A DNA stretch of 64,000 bases from Clostridia bacterium (lineage in GTDB: Bacteria > Bacillota > Clostridia > Oscillospirales > Acutalibacteraceae): positions 1 through 64,000 of the forward strand of contig JAFQSY010000002.1 of the NCBI GenBank assembly GCA_017409265.1, given 5' to 3'. Below, piece after piece: positions 16,988 through 25,508 of this stretch (the stretch's first letter is position 1; the number at the start of each line of letters is the position of its first letter). The translations under genes were made by a program, and so were the position numbers. Below the pieces are notes generated by a model, which saw only the letters and a program-made list of their open reading frames with translations, was not told the origin of the DNA and searched no databases.

Positions 16988-17491
16988 ATGAAGAAGATAA
17001 TATCAATTTTAGTTGCTCTTTCAGCTGTTCTTTCTCTTGTTTCATGCTCTGTTGACAGCGGAAAAACAACCGCAGAAAAGCTTTCGGAGGCAGAGGTAGA
17101 AAGATCCCGACTTGTCGAGGAATCAATCCAGGCAGAGGTTGAGCGCTCGGAAAAAATCAACGAAAAGGTTGATAAGTTAGGCAAAACTGAAAAAGGCAAA
17201 AGACTGGTTATTGAGATCCCGTATGCTCATGGAGAAGAGTACCGTGTGTTTGAGATGGACAGAAATGAAGAATGTAAACAGGTTATAACATATTTCTTTT
17301 ATAGTGACATGGAAACATTTGAAGTCAACAGGGAAAAAGACGACGACGATAGATTTGATGTTGATAAAAAATTAAAAATGGTTGCTTTTAAGAGAGATTA
17401 TGAATCCGAATATAACAGAACTTTTGATGAACTGTATGAAGTATACACTTCAGATTATGCAAAAGAGCAGAAATATGTTGTAATAGAGTGA
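16988..17491 (+). CDS. Lipoprotein of unknown function
   Basis: A 167-residue protein with a lipoprotein signal (lipobox LVSC), a highly charged helix (EKLSEAEVERSRLVEES, EVERSEKINEKVDKLG) and a C-terminal domain without recognised family. GGAGG lies eight bases before the ATG. A TTGACA at 16926 has no well-spaced -10, so the promoter is uncertain. Single gene ended by a terminator. Confidence 0.75.
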   Translation: MKKIISILVALSAVLSLVSCSVDSGKTTAEKLSEAEVERSRLVEESIQAEVERSEKINEKVDKLGKTEKGKRLVIEIPYAHGEEYRVFEMDRNEECKQVITYFFYSDMETFEVNREKDDDDRFDVDKKLKMVAFKRDYESEYNRTFDELYEVYTSDYAKEQKYVVIE

Positions 17492-17497
17492 TTTTTG

Positions 17498-17522
17498 AAG
17501 CGGACATTATGTCCGCTTTTTT
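17498..17522. terminator. Terminator between convergent genes
   Basis: AAGCGGACA TTA TGTCCGCTT with a run of T after it on the plus strand and a shorter one on the minus strand. Confidence 0.85.
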
Positions 17523-18288
17523 ATTTGTAATAATCTTCGGGAACGATGATTTCTGCAGGGGATGAGCCACTGATGATATTTCCGGATTCGTTCTTGTCGA
17601 GTCGGACAAACACTTTATAATATTCATCAATCGCCTCACGGTCAAAGGAATAGATTAATTCGGTATTATAAATTTCATATAATTCGTTCGTTTTTTCAAC
17701 CGCTCTGTAAAGGGGAAGCTCGCCGTAATGACTGTAAATAATTCTTGCATAGCTGCGGTTTGCATTATCAAAATCCTCTTTGGAAATTCCGAAATGCTCA
17801 ACGAACTGAACAATCGCCATTCCGTTTCCGCTTTCGACAGATGCGGACCATGCGACGAAGTCCTCATAATTGACGAGGTTTATGAAAGACTGCGGTATTG
17901 CCGAATAAATGCTTCTGAAATCATTTGCCGAAAAAATACATTGTGTATATTCATCTGCGGTATAAACAAATCCAGAACTGTCCGAAACACAGCTGTCAGA
18001 GTTTTGAGACCAGATGCTGTTGGAATAATATTTGACATCTTCATCTGCCAAATAGTCTTCAACCGCCATTTCATTCTCTGCTCTGTCAGCAGGCGCACCT
18101 GCTTTAAGAAGAAATCCCGGAGAAAAAACAGCAACTGTTATCACCAGCACGGCTGCGGCTGCCGCAATTGCGGTGTAATTTATTTTTCTTCTTTTTTTGC
18201 CCTTGCAGGCTTCAAGTATTTTTTGCTTTTGCAAATCATCAAGCTTTATTTCCTCTGCCGCTTCTTTGAGCTTATCAAAATCAGTCAT
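17521..18288 (-). CDS. Probable anti-sigma membrane protein
   Basis: A 255-residue protein: about 38 cytoplasmic residues with a charged patch KGKKRRKINY, one membrane helix (39-61), then an extracellular domain of unknown fold. It overlaps the upstream ECF sigma gene by 4 bases (ATGA), the standard layout of a sigma/anti-sigma pair. It has no zinc anti-sigma HxxxCxxC motif, so the role rests on position and topology. Confidence 0.7.
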   Translation of the reverse strand: MTDFDKLKEAAEEIKLDDLQKQKILEACKGKKRRKINYTAIAAAAAVLVITVAVFSPGFLLKAGAPADRAENEMAVEDYLADEDVKYYSNSIWSQNSDSCVSDSSGFVYTADEYTQCIFSANDFRSIYSAIPQSFINLVNYEDFVAWSASVESGNGMAIVQFVEHFGISKEDFDNANRSYARIIYSHYGELPLYRAVEKTNELYEIYNTELIYSFDREAIDEYYKVFVRLDKNESGNIISGSSPAEIIVPEDYYK

Positions 18289-18776
18289 TGTTTCGCCTCC
18301 TTTTCATAGATTTCACGCAGAGCTTCACGTCCTCTTTGCAGACGTTTTTTGACAGCCGAAGAGGATATGCCGAGCAGAGCCGAGAGCTCGTCCGTTTTAT
18401 AGCCCTCAACATAGTGAAGATGCATGATAATTCTGTATTTTTCATCAAGCGCTATCAGCAGACCGAGGATTTGCGCATTATCCTCGCTCGTGCCGAGATT
18501 GCGGATTTCATCAAGACTGACAAAGCTTGAGTGCTTTCTGATTCGGAGAATATCATGGCATATGTTTGATGCAACTCTTATGAGCCAGGCCTTTTCATGC
18601 TCGGAATCGTTGAAATCGGGTGCCTTTGTTATGTAACGCAAAAAGCAATCCTGAACGGCATCCTGAGCATCCTCTCTGTTGCCAGTCATGACGGAGCAGA
18701 GCCGATAAAGGCTGTTGCCGTATTCCTCCATTGCCCTTTCGGCATCGGGAGGAAATTTTTTCTTTTTTTCGGGCAC
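18285..18776 (-). CDS. ECF sigma factor
   Basis: A 163-residue ECF sigma factor: region 2 at about 20-75 (LYRLCSVMTGNREDAQDAVQDCFLRYI, KAWLIRVASNICHDILR) and region 4 at about 105-160 (MHLHYVEGYKTDELSALLGISSSAVKKRLQRGREAL). The start is uncertain: GTG at 18776 has GGGGG nine bases upstream and is preferred; the frame stays open upstream to 18863. Its stop overlaps the anti-sigma start by 4 bases. Confidence 0.88.
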   Translation of the reverse strand: MPEKKKKFPPDAERAMEEYGNSLYRLCSVMTGNREDAQDAVQDCFLRYITKAPDFNDSEHEKAWLIRVASNICHDILRIRKHSSFVSLDEIRNLGTSEDNAQILGLLIALDEKYRIIMHLHYVEGYKTDELSALLGISSSAVKKRLQRGREALREIYEKEAKQ

Positions 18777-18811
18777 GCATCCGCCCCCTCTCTCTTTTTT
18801 AATAAATAAAC

Positions 18812-18859
18812 CACCTTTTGTCCTCTCATAAGATAAACGTAACAAAAGGGCAAAAGGTG
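18812..18859. repeat. Inverted repeat CACCTTTTG ahead of the sigma operon
   Basis: CACCTTTTG (18812-18820) and CAAAAGGTG (18851-18859) are perfect inverted copies 30 bases apart, with a third related copy ACAAAAGG at 18842-18849. It lies in the promoter region of the sigma/anti-sigma operon and is a candidate operator. Confidence 0.4.
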
Positions 18860-18869
18860 ACATGAAATT

Positions 18870-19364
18870 TTATTTTTTATAAACTTTTATTATTTCGCCG
18901 ATATAAACCTTGTGATAATCCTTGTTGGCATAGTTGTTTTCGATTGAATTATCCTCAAAGCCTGCAGGGTCGATGAACTGGGATGCCATTTTGCGACAGA
19001 CGACTGTATATTCCGCCTGCTCAAAGGTCACTCCGCCGTCGGTGAATACGGGCGTAAGACCGCATACCTCGGCTTTGTTGATATCTCTGCCGCTTTTTGA
19101 GCCGCAGATGCGCAGAGCATCCCTGCATTCTTCACCGTAAAACGTGAGGGTGAAAATATCGTTTTTTTCAAGAAATTCATAGGTATATCTTTGAGGACGG
19201 ATGAATATAAACGCAGCATCCTTGCCCCATATTTCGCCGATTGCGCCCCAGCTGACGGTCATTGTGTTGAAGCCTTCTTTGTTTCCTGCTGTCACAAGAC
19301 CCCAACCGTCGGAGATAAGCTCAACGGCGCTTTTCTTTATTTCTCTGATGTTGATTTCTTTCAT
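18870..19364 (-). CDS. Flavin reductase-like protein (FMN split barrel)
   Basis: A 164-residue protein of the flavin-reductase-like split-barrel family: GLVTAGNKEGFNTMTVSWG at about 21-40 is the FMN-binding start, followed by FIRPQRYTYEFLEKNDIFTLTF and the late SQFIDP and HKVYIGEI. Members bind FMN and reduce flavins or act as unknown redox proteins. ATG at 19364 has GGGAGG seven bases upstream. Monocistronic. Confidence 0.88.
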   Translation of the reverse strand: MKEINIREIKKSAVELISDGWGLVTAGNKEGFNTMTVSWGAIGEIWGKDAAFIFIRPQRYTYEFLEKNDIFTLTFYGEECRDALRICGSKSGRDINKAEVCGLTPVFTDGGVTFEQAEYTVVCRKMASQFIDPAGFEDNSIENNYANKDYHKVYIGEIIKVYKK

Positions 19365-19397
19365 GGTAATCCTCCCTTGCAATTGGTGCTTTAAAAT

Positions 19398-19426
19398 ATT
19401 ATAGCATATTATCTGCAATTTGTATA
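19398..19426 (-). promoter_or_regulatory. Promoter of the flavin reductase-like gene
   Basis: On the minus strand TATACA, 17-base spacer, TATAAT with an extended TGC motif. Confidence 0.65.
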
Positions 19427-19468
19427 GTAAGATAAAATATGAACAAAGTGGAAATATTTTATTTTTTA

Positions 19469-19497
19469 TTGAAAAAGAAATGATTTAATGATAAAAT
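19469..19497 (+). promoter_or_regulatory. Promoter of the TPR-like membrane protein operon
   Basis: TTGAAA, 17-base spacer, TAAAAT, 33 bases before the TTG start. Confidence 0.7.
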
Positions 19498-19530
19498 AAA
19501 CAAGTTATTAAAAATAAGGAGGAGTGCTTC

Positions 19531-21075
19531 TTGGATAACGAAATTAATAAGAACGGTATTAATGAAGAAGAGGAAATAACCGAAGAACTTGCAGAAGTGG
19601 CAGAAGCTGAAACCGAATCCGAAGAAGAAGCTGCCGAAACACAAGCCGTTGAAGAAGAAGAACCCGATACCGATGAATCGGAAGAAACCGCAGAAAACGA
19701 AGAAATCGCAGAGGAAGCTGCCGAAGAAGATGAAGATTCTCTCTGTATCCTATGCGGCGAAAGGATAAAAAATGAAGAAAGCGACTATTGCTCTGAATGC
19801 GAAGCCGCGATGTATAAAAGAAAAATACCGTTTCTTGCGTGGATTTCGGGAATTGCCGTGATATGCGTGAGCATTTTTGCATTGGTTGTTTCAATGCTTG
19901 TCAGTGCTCCCGTGCTTCAGGCTGCAAGAGGAGATACTTATGCTGCAAAAAACCGCTGGTATGCGGCGTATCTTGAATATTCCGAGGTTTCGTCTGTTGT
20001 TGACGAAATAAGCGGCATTCTCGGCGCTGAAAGTCCGTTTGTGAAGGCGGGCAGAGCGATTGACGAAAAAATCGTTATCAGCTATGCAAAAAGCAGGTCG
20101 CCGCTTGATGCCGTTTATATGGCAACAATGCTTTACGGCGAAACAGCGGTTAAAGAAATGAGCGGAATCAGCGAGTATGTTGAGCTTTACGATGAGTTTT
20201 CAAATAACTATGCGCTGTTAGCGGAGCCGATTGATGCAATGCTTGCAGGCGCGGAATTGAATGAAACCTTTGCCGCTCTCGAAGCTCTTGAGGGTGCAGA
20301 CGGTGTCAACGAGGTTTACCGCAACTATTTCCTTTTCAGCGCAGCCGATTTTTACAAGCTCGGATATCAAGAGCAGCTGAAATATATCGAGGCTGCGGAT
20401 GCCGCCGCAGAGCAGCAGAGCAAGGATTTTTCATGGCTTTATTACCTTGAAATTGCTGATATCCTTTGCCAGGAGGGCGAATATGACAAGGCTCTCAAAT
20501 ATGCCGATGTTCTTGCGGAGAACGACAAAAACAATTACAGAGCCCACGACCTTAAAATGCGAATTGCGCTTGCAAAGGGCGATGCCGATACCGCGAGCAA
20601 AATTCTTGCCGATTTCAAAACAAACAATGAAGGCTTTGATACCGCACAATCGCTTGAAGCAGGTTATCTCCGTGCCACGGGTAATCTTGAAAACAGCAGG
20701 CTGATTATCAAAGAGGGCATTGAGATGCAGGATTCCTCACCCGAGCTTCACCGCCAGCTGGCTCTGCTTTATCTTCTTGAAGAGAACTGGTCTGCGGCAT
20801 TTGAAGAAGCTTTTCTTGCTGACAGCAACGCATCATATCTCGCAAATTACTATATGGACAGCAGCGGATTTACTCCTCAGCTCGACAATACCCTCTATCT
20901 CTGCGCAAAGCTTTGCAAGGAAAAGAATCTGACCGTAAGCGAAAATGCAGCATATATTGACACGATTCTTGATTATTACGCTGAATTTGAGCCCTCAAAG
21001 CAGGTTGCTTCAATTCTGAACGGCGAAAAAACAGTTAATGAAGTTCTGACGGAAGGAGTGTGTGATCTCGCATGA
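19531..21075 (+). CDS. Acidic membrane protein with zinc ribbon and TPR-like repeats
   Basis: A 514-residue protein. Residues 1-70 are almost only Glu, Ala and Thr; a Cys4 ribbon follows (CILCGERIKNEESDYCSEC, 73-91), then one membrane helix (about 102-124), then a helical outer part with TPR-like units (EYDKALKYADVLAENDKNNYRA, GDADTASKILADFKT, ENWSAAFEEAFLAD). The acidic head would be cytoplasmic. TTG start with GGAGGAG eight bases upstream. The next gene overlaps by 4 bases. Function unknown. Confidence 0.78.
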   Translation: MDNEINKNGINEEEEITEELAEVAEAETESEEEAAETQAVEEEEPDTDESEETAENEEIAEEAAEEDEDSLCILCGERIKNEESDYCSECEAAMYKRKIPFLAWISGIAVICVSIFALVVSMLVSAPVLQAARGDTYAAKNRWYAAYLEYSEVSSVVDEISGILGAESPFVKAGRAIDEKIVISYAKSRSPLDAVYMATMLYGETAVKEMSGISEYVELYDEFSNNYALLAEPIDAMLAGAELNETFAALEALEGADGVNEVYRNYFLFSAADFYKLGYQEQLKYIEAADAAAEQQSKDFSWLYYLEIADILCQEGEYDKALKYADVLAENDKNNYRAHDLKMRIALAKGDADTASKILADFKTNNEGFDTAQSLEAGYLRATGNLENSRLIIKEGIEMQDSSPELHRQLALLYLLEENWSAAFEEAFLADSNASYLANYYMDSSGFTPQLDNTLYLCAKLCKEKNLTVSENAAYIDTILDYYAEFEPSKQVASILNGEKTVNEVLTEGVCDLA

Positions 21076-21605
21076 CAGCTCTTTATATTGCATCAAAAAT
21101 TCTCACATTCCCCGGTGCATATCTCCGAGGCTTCTGGGAGCAGCTGACCTGCAAAATTCTCGGTCTGCCTGTTGAAACTCCGGGCTATCTCCGCATTGAC
21201 GAAGCATGCGGACATGTTGAGCACGGACTTGCGCAGAAGGGCTTTTCCGCTTATCTCATGGCAACGGGACCGGGCTTCATGAATCTTATGACGGGATTCC
21301 CGATGTTCCTTGCAGGCTTTATCAATCTTAAATATATGGGCATCAGACCGTCGGATTCAATCGGTCTTTTTGTCCTCTATGTTCTGCTGACCTATGTCGG
21401 AGTTTCGCTCCTGTGTAACGTTTTTCCTCTTGTTGAGGATGCAATGAATCTCCATGACGTAGCTTTTTCACAGAAAAAGATGAATTTCATCGGCAGATTC
21501 CTCGCATTCATTCCGACCATGATAACCTATGCAGGCGCGTATCTCGAAAAGTACGCAGTAACGGTTATTTTATGGATTGTGTTTATTGTTTTGTCATTTG
21601 TATAA
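21072..21605 (+). CDS. Integral membrane protein, unknown function
   Basis: A 177-residue protein with about four membrane helices (around 65-85, 95-120, 138-155, 160-177) and an N-terminal amphipathic part rich in aromatic residues (YLRGFWEQLTCKILGL). ATGA overlap with the upstream TPR-like gene implies coupled translation and joint function. No family recognised. Confidence 0.78.
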   Translation: MTALYIASKILTFPGAYLRGFWEQLTCKILGLPVETPGYLRIDEACGHVEHGLAQKGFSAYLMATGPGFMNLMTGFPMFLAGFINLKYMGIRPSDSIGLFVLYVLLTYVGVSLLCNVFPLVEDAMNLHDVAFSQKKMNFIGRFLAFIPTMITYAGAYLEKYAVTVILWIVFIVLSFV

Positions 21606-21620
21606 CCGTTAACCAATATC

Positions 21621-21653
21621 AAAAGAGCCCATCTTACGATGAGCTCTTTTTTT
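21621..21653 (+). terminator. Terminator of the two-gene membrane operon
   Basis: AAAAGAGC/GCTCTTTT outer stem and CATC/GATG inner stem with one mismatch, loop TTAC, then TTTTTTT. Confidence 0.88.
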
Positions 21654-21717
21654 GCATATTCAATTAAAAAGCACCGTCAAAAAGGGGGAGTTATGCGAAA
21701 ACTAAACAGTAAACGAA

Positions 21718-22113
21718 TTAGCTGCAACAAACGATGTATGATGAACTTATGAGAGCATAGCTTTCATAATCGCAGCGGCTGCAGATTTCATATGTATATG
21801 TTTCTTGGAGACAACGGGGAGATGTTGTTCTAACTTTATGAGTAATAGTTTTTGATGAACCAGATTCAATATCATGACCAAAAAGGGTACATGTAAGTCC
21901 TCTTGCGTCCGCGGCAGCCTCGTTGCATTCTCCGCAGAAATGAGCATGGATTTTTGCTTCTGCTTCTTCGGAAGCCGAATCGGGAACAATAACGGTTATT
22001 TCACCGCCATTGTGTGTGCATGCTTCAGATTCTTCAGCGAATGAAAAAATCTGTAATGCCGAAAACATGAAAACAAGAGCGAGAATAAAGCTCATAGCTT
22101 TTTTTAATCTCAT
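21718..22113 (-). CDS. Small secreted Cys-rich protein
   Basis: A 131-residue protein with a Sec signal peptide (1-26, ending SFAEES), then Cys pairs in CTHNGG, CGEC, CTLFGH, CLQE and CSRCDYES that suggest a zinc- or disulfide-stabilised exported domain. It overlaps the upstream DUF4367-like gene by 4 bases, so it belongs to that sigma-linked operon. Function unknown. Confidence 0.72.
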   Translation of the reverse strand: MRLKKAMSFILALVFMFSALQIFSFAEESEACTHNGGEITVIVPDSASEEAEAKIHAHFCGECNEAAADARGLTCTLFGHDIESGSSKTITHKVRTTSPRCLQETYTYEICSRCDYESYALISSSYIVCCS

Positions 22114-22913
22114 GGTTGATACTCCTTTAAATTGTTAATTATAAATACCATTTCTTCATATGTGAATGCTCCAAATCGGTAAGTGAAACCGTTGTGCTCA
22201 AAAGCACAATAGAAGTAGTTATCAACATCTGAAATTTGAATGTAATGGCAGTTAATGTTATTAATTGTTTCAGTTGATGATGTTTCAATATCAATATACA
22301 TACTTACTGTACTGAAGTTTTCAACGACAATGGAATATAAAGGATTGTTTCTTGAGTAAGTAACGGATTTTCCGTTAGTTTCGATTAAGTATGAAATGCA
22401 CATGAACTCTTCACCATTTGGTAAAGCAGCGGGATAAAGAATATCCAAATCTTCATTTTCGAACAATTCATCAACGGTATCGTATCTGACAGAGTAGTTA
22501 CCGTTTTTTATGATTGTCTTGTTTCCGGACTCAATCCTTTCGCCTGAAAACATGCTGAAAACGGTTTTACCCCATTGCTTGAAATGTTCAAGCGCATCAT
22601 CCTGTCCGTGTGTTGCGCTGATTGCCATAACAAAAATTAAAACAGATATTATTGCTGCCCAAAGAAGCTTTTTAAGGATTCGCTTTCTTCGGAATGACGG
22701 TTTGCCTTTTTCAAAAATATGCTTAATTGCCTTGTCGATTTCTTCATTTGTCAGAGGCTTCCGGTTTTCAAGCTCCATAAGGTAATCGGCGCATTCTGCA
22801 ATAAGGTCATCGTCCATTTTTTTATAGTCTTTACTTGCTTCGCAGTAAAGAATCGCTCTGATTTTGTCAATCAGATGCTCTTGGTCTGTGTTTTTTGAAT
22901 GCTCGTTATCCAT
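22110..22913 (-). CDS. Membrane protein, probable sigma regulator (DUF4367-like)
   Basis: A 267-residue protein: about 85 cytoplasmic residues, with HIFEKGKPSFRRKRILKK before one membrane helix (90-108), then an extracellular domain with the feel of DUF4367 (ILYPAALPNGEEFMCISYLI, YTYEEMVFIINNL). ATG at 22913 has AAAGGAG upstream. It lies downstream of an ECF sigma gene but a terminator hairpin stands between them, so expression of the two need not be equal. Confidence 0.68.
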   Translation of the reverse strand: MDNEHSKNTDQEHLIDKIRAILYCEASKDYKKMDDDLIAECADYLMELENRKPLTNEEIDKAIKHIFEKGKPSFRRKRILKKLLWAAIISVLIFVMAISATHGQDDALEHFKQWGKTVFSMFSGERIESGNKTIIKNGNYSVRYDTVDELFENEDLDILYPAALPNGEEFMCISYLIETNGKSVTYSRNNPLYSIVVENFSTVSMYIDIETSSTETINNINCHYIQISDVDNYFYCAFEHNGFTYRFGAFTYEEMVFIINNLKEYQP

Positions 22914-22999
22914 GAAACTTTCTTCTCCTTTCACCGACAAATTCTTTTTTTATAGCTCCTCCTTTGTCTACATATGACAGAAAAAGCAAAATGTTACAG

Positions 23000-23042
23000 A
23001 AAAAGCCGAAATGTTAACAAAAAGTTCACAATTCGGCTTTTT
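23000..23042 (-). terminator. Terminator or attenuator between sigma and regulator genes
   Basis: AAAAAGCCGAA and TTCGGCTTTTT pair over 11 bases with a 21-base loop; on the minus strand T residues follow. It is placed right after the ECF sigma stop. Confidence 0.7.
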
Positions 23043-23043
23043 T

Positions 23044-23598
23044 TCAGAGCAATTTCAGCTTTATAAGTACAAAAAGTGCAACAACAAATGCGGTCTTTGA
23101 AAGCTCGATAATCTTGTTTTTCAATCTGTAATGCCGGGTTGAAACGGCATTCTGGCTGATATTGAGCTTTTCTCCGACCTGCGAGAGCTTCATGTGTTTA
23201 TCGTAAATGCATTCAAGAAGCTCTCTTTCTTCGGGAGTCAGCTTTGCGAGCAGCTTGCTTTTGGCGTAATCAACAAGGTCCGGATTAATGGGCTTCTCAA
23301 GGTCGAGAATGATATCGGGAATTTCTTCTGTGGGTTCCAGGTTTTCGTCAAGCGGGCAGAGCTTTGACTGCTTCACATTGCGACGGTGTTTTTCTTTGAT
23401 TTTGTGAGCAGCTGTGCTGAAAAGCCATGAACGGATATTGGTTTCTTCAAGAATGGCGGATTTCTGAATGAAGGTCAGAAAAACGTCCTGCGTTATGTCC
23501 TCTGCGTCGCTGTCGTCATTAAGATAACTGCAGCAGAATTTATAGACATCGTAATAGTAATTGCGGCTCAAAGCTTCAACACGGGCTTGGGCTATCAA
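23044..23598 (-). CDS. ECF sigma factor with hydrophobic C-terminal tail
   Basis: A 184-residue ECF sigma factor: region 2 (YDVYKFCCSYLNDDSDAEDITQDVFLTF, IRSWLFSTAAHKIKEKHRR), region 4 (LTPEERELLECIYDKHMKLSQVGEKLNISQNAV). The last 17 residues (AFVVALFVLIKLKLL) are strongly hydrophobic, unusual for a sigma factor and able to attach it to the membrane. TTG at 23598 is preferred since AGGTGA lies five bases upstream; GTG at 23607 lies too close to any ribosome site. Confidence 0.85.
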   Translation of the reverse strand: MIAQARVEALSRNYYYDVYKFCCSYLNDDSDAEDITQDVFLTFIQKSAILEETNIRSWLFSTAAHKIKEKHRRNVKQSKLCPLDENLEPTEEIPDIILDLEKPINPDLVDYAKSKLLAKLTPEERELLECIYDKHMKLSQVGEKLNISQNAVSTRHYRLKNKIIELSKTAFVVALFVLIKLKLL

Positions 23599-23732
23599 AA
23601 TCTTCACCTGCCTTTCCGAAAATGTGTATACAACATTTTATAACATAATTTTCCAAGTTTTTCAACACTTTTCCGGTTTTATGTATAAAAGTATTTGAGA
23701 ATGATTTTTTGATGACAGCAAAACAAAAAATG

Positions 23733-23761
23733 TTGCAAAAAGGGCAAAAATATGGTATCTT
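23733..23761 (+). promoter_or_regulatory. Promoter of the GPH transporter gene
   Basis: TTGCAA, 17-base spacer, TATCTT, 33 bases before the proposed start. Confidence 0.55.
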
Positions 23762-23794
23762 ATAAATGTATCAATCAAAGGCAGGTGAGGTAAT

Positions 23795-25303
23795 ATCAAT
23801 ACAGAGAGAAATCTTGAAGCTGCCGATAATTCCGTTCTGCTGAAAAACAGACGGTTTGTCGGAACAAAAGAAACCGTTGCATATGTTCTTGAAGATACTG
23901 CCGCAAGCCTCAATATCAACGATTTTAAAGACAGATATATTTATGATGTTGTAAAAATCGACTTCAGCTATCTTGCAATTCAGAATATTGTTGCAACAGT
24001 ATGGGATACCTTCAACGATACTTTTATCGGTGTTATCGTTGAAAAAACAAGAACACGTTGGGGAAAGTTCAGACCGTATCTCCTTCTGGGTCAGCTGCCG
24101 CTCACGCTTCTGGGCTTATGGTATTGGCTGATTCCGTTTATGTTTCCCGATACCCCCGGTGACTATCTTCCGAAATGGATATTCTATTTCGCAATGTCGA
24201 TTATCACCGAAACCGCCAACACCTTCACATCAATTGCACGTGCGGGCTACGGCTCAACGCTGACGCCCGAGCCATTGGACCGTTCAAGGCTTATTGCGAC
24301 AGCAAACCTGATGTCGCATTTTGTTGAAGATGTGCCGAAACAGATTTTCGGTATTATCTATGACCTTGTAATCAACGATAAGGTCAAAATCAAATTGCCC
24401 AAGCTTTTCGCAAGCTTCGGTGTTTCGTTTGCAGTTCTCGGTGCATGCTTCTGCCTTTATTTCTTCTTTGTTTCAAGAGAAAGAGTTGCGCAGACGATTA
24501 AAAAGCCGAGCGTAATTCAGGGGTTAAAGGCTATCGTTACGAACAAGCCCATGTTTATTCAGGTGTTGTCATCATTCCTGAGCGGTTTCAGTATCGGCAC
24601 GAGCAGAACGAACTTCTATATTGATGTTATCGGCTCTATTACCTGGAAAACAATCGTCGGCATTCCGGCATTCCCGATTAAATTTATCAGCTACGGTTTT
24701 GTTGAGCCTCTGCGAAAGCGTTTCTCAACAAAGGCTCTCTGGATTATGGAGGACGCATGGACGGATATGTTGTGGCTGACTGTTTTCGGCATAGGCTCGA
24801 TAAACAAAAATTTCATGAAAAAAGCAATCATTCTGCCGATGATGGGCATCGAAGAAATCTTCGAGATGTGTGTTTACGGATTGAGGCGAGTTATTCCTGC
24901 TGAAATCAGCAACGAGTCCATGGACTATTGTGAGTGGAAAAACGGCTACCGCGCAGAGGCTATGATAGGTGTTGCACAGTCAACAATTTCAAAGCTTCAG
25001 CAGGCTGTTATGGGAAGCCTCAACAGTATTGTTCTTAAGAAAATCGGCTATGTTCAGGGCCTTAAGGTCGGAACACAGACCGATAAAACAAAGTGGTGGA
25101 TTTTTGCTCTCGGCACAGGTGTTCCCATCATTACAAGTGCACTGGGTATAGTTCCTAAACTTTTCTATCCTATTTCGGCTGAAAAGCGTGACCTTATGTA
25201 TAGCGAGCTTCGCGAAAGAAGAAGCAAGGTTGCGAATATGATGAATGTTGCAACCGCAGAAGAAGTTGAAGCAATCGCCGAAGCACAGTTCATCAACAAG
25301 TAA
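23795..25303 (+). CDS. GPH/MFS-type sugar:cation symporter, ATC start codon
   Basis: A 502-residue transporter. The coding frame runs from a TGA at 23786 with no ATG, GTG or TTG before 24140, yet residues before 24140 are clearly part of the protein: RNLEAADN, RRFVGTKETVAYVL, and the family signature WDTFNDTFIGVIVEKTRTRWGKFRPYLLLGQ split across a loop. The only well-placed start is ATC at 23795, six bases after AGGTGA. Translation from ATC, or a strain-specific change or base error of ATG, are both possible. Family members move sugars or glucuronides with protons or sodium. About 11-12 membrane helices. Monocistronic. Confidence 0.8.
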   Translation: MNTERNLEAADNSVLLKNRRFVGTKETVAYVLEDTAASLNINDFKDRYIYDVVKIDFSYLAIQNIVATVWDTFNDTFIGVIVEKTRTRWGKFRPYLLLGQLPLTLLGLWYWLIPFMFPDTPGDYLPKWIFYFAMSIITETANTFTSIARAGYGSTLTPEPLDRSRLIATANLMSHFVEDVPKQIFGIIYDLVINDKVKIKLPKLFASFGVSFAVLGACFCLYFFFVSRERVAQTIKKPSVIQGLKAIVTNKPMFIQVLSSFLSGFSIGTSRTNFYIDVIGSITWKTIVGIPAFPIKFISYGFVEPLRKRFSTKALWIMEDAWTDMLWLTVFGIGSINKNFMKKAIILPMMGIEEIFEMCVYGLRRVIPAEISNESMDYCEWKNGYRAEAMIGVAQSTISKLQQAVMGSLNSIVLKKIGYVQGLKVGTQTDKTKWWIFALGTGVPIITSALGIVPKLFYPISAEKRDLMYSELRERRSKVANMMNVATAEEVEAIAEAQFINK

Positions 25304-25314
25304 AACATAAAATT

Positions 25315-25352
25315 AAACTGCAGGCTTGTCAAATAATAAGCCTGCAGTTTTT
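25315..25352 (+). terminator. Terminator of the transporter gene
   Basis: AAACTGCAGGCTT and AAGCCTGCAGTTT form a 13-bp stem around a 10-base loop, followed by TTG TTATAAT. Confidence 0.9.
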
Positions 25353-25360
25353 GTTATAAT

Positions 25361-25416
25361 AAAACAGCTCTATCTTAACAGATAAAGCTGTTTTTGGCGT
25401 CCTCGGCGGGATTCGA
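25361..25416 (-). repeat. Second copy of tRNA-Arg 3' end plus terminator
   Basis: These 56 bases are identical to 25509-25564. On the minus strand each copy holds the T loop end TCGAATCCC, acceptor, CCA and a terminator hairpin (AAAACAGCT/AGCTGTTTT with inner TATCT/AGATA, loop TAAC). The copy is 148 bases from the first and has no tRNA upstream of the T loop. Confidence 0.9.
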
Positions 25417-25498
25417 CTCGCGGCCTGCGGGCCTTGGTCGCTCGCGGTCGCAACAGTCCACCGGACTGTTGCTCTGTGCCGCTCGTCCTTCGAATCCC
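25408..25498. repeat. Palindromic element with tRNA T-loop ends
   Basis: GGGATTCGA (25408-25416) and TCGAATCCC (25490-25498) are perfect inverted ends that both copy a tRNA T-loop. The centre holds the perfect hairpin CAACAGTCC ACC GGACTGTTG (25451-25471). The flanks GGTCGCTCGCGGTCG are GC-rich, unlike the surroundings. It looks like a small non-coding palindromic insertion that targets tRNA T arms. Confidence 0.65.
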
Positions 25499-25508
25499 AT
25501 CTAAAAAC

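Noticed and set aside
21693-21752. 19-codon frame MRKLNSKRISCNKRC after GGGGGAG
   Set aside because: It overlaps the 3' end of the minus-strand secreted Cys protein gene and shows no other support.
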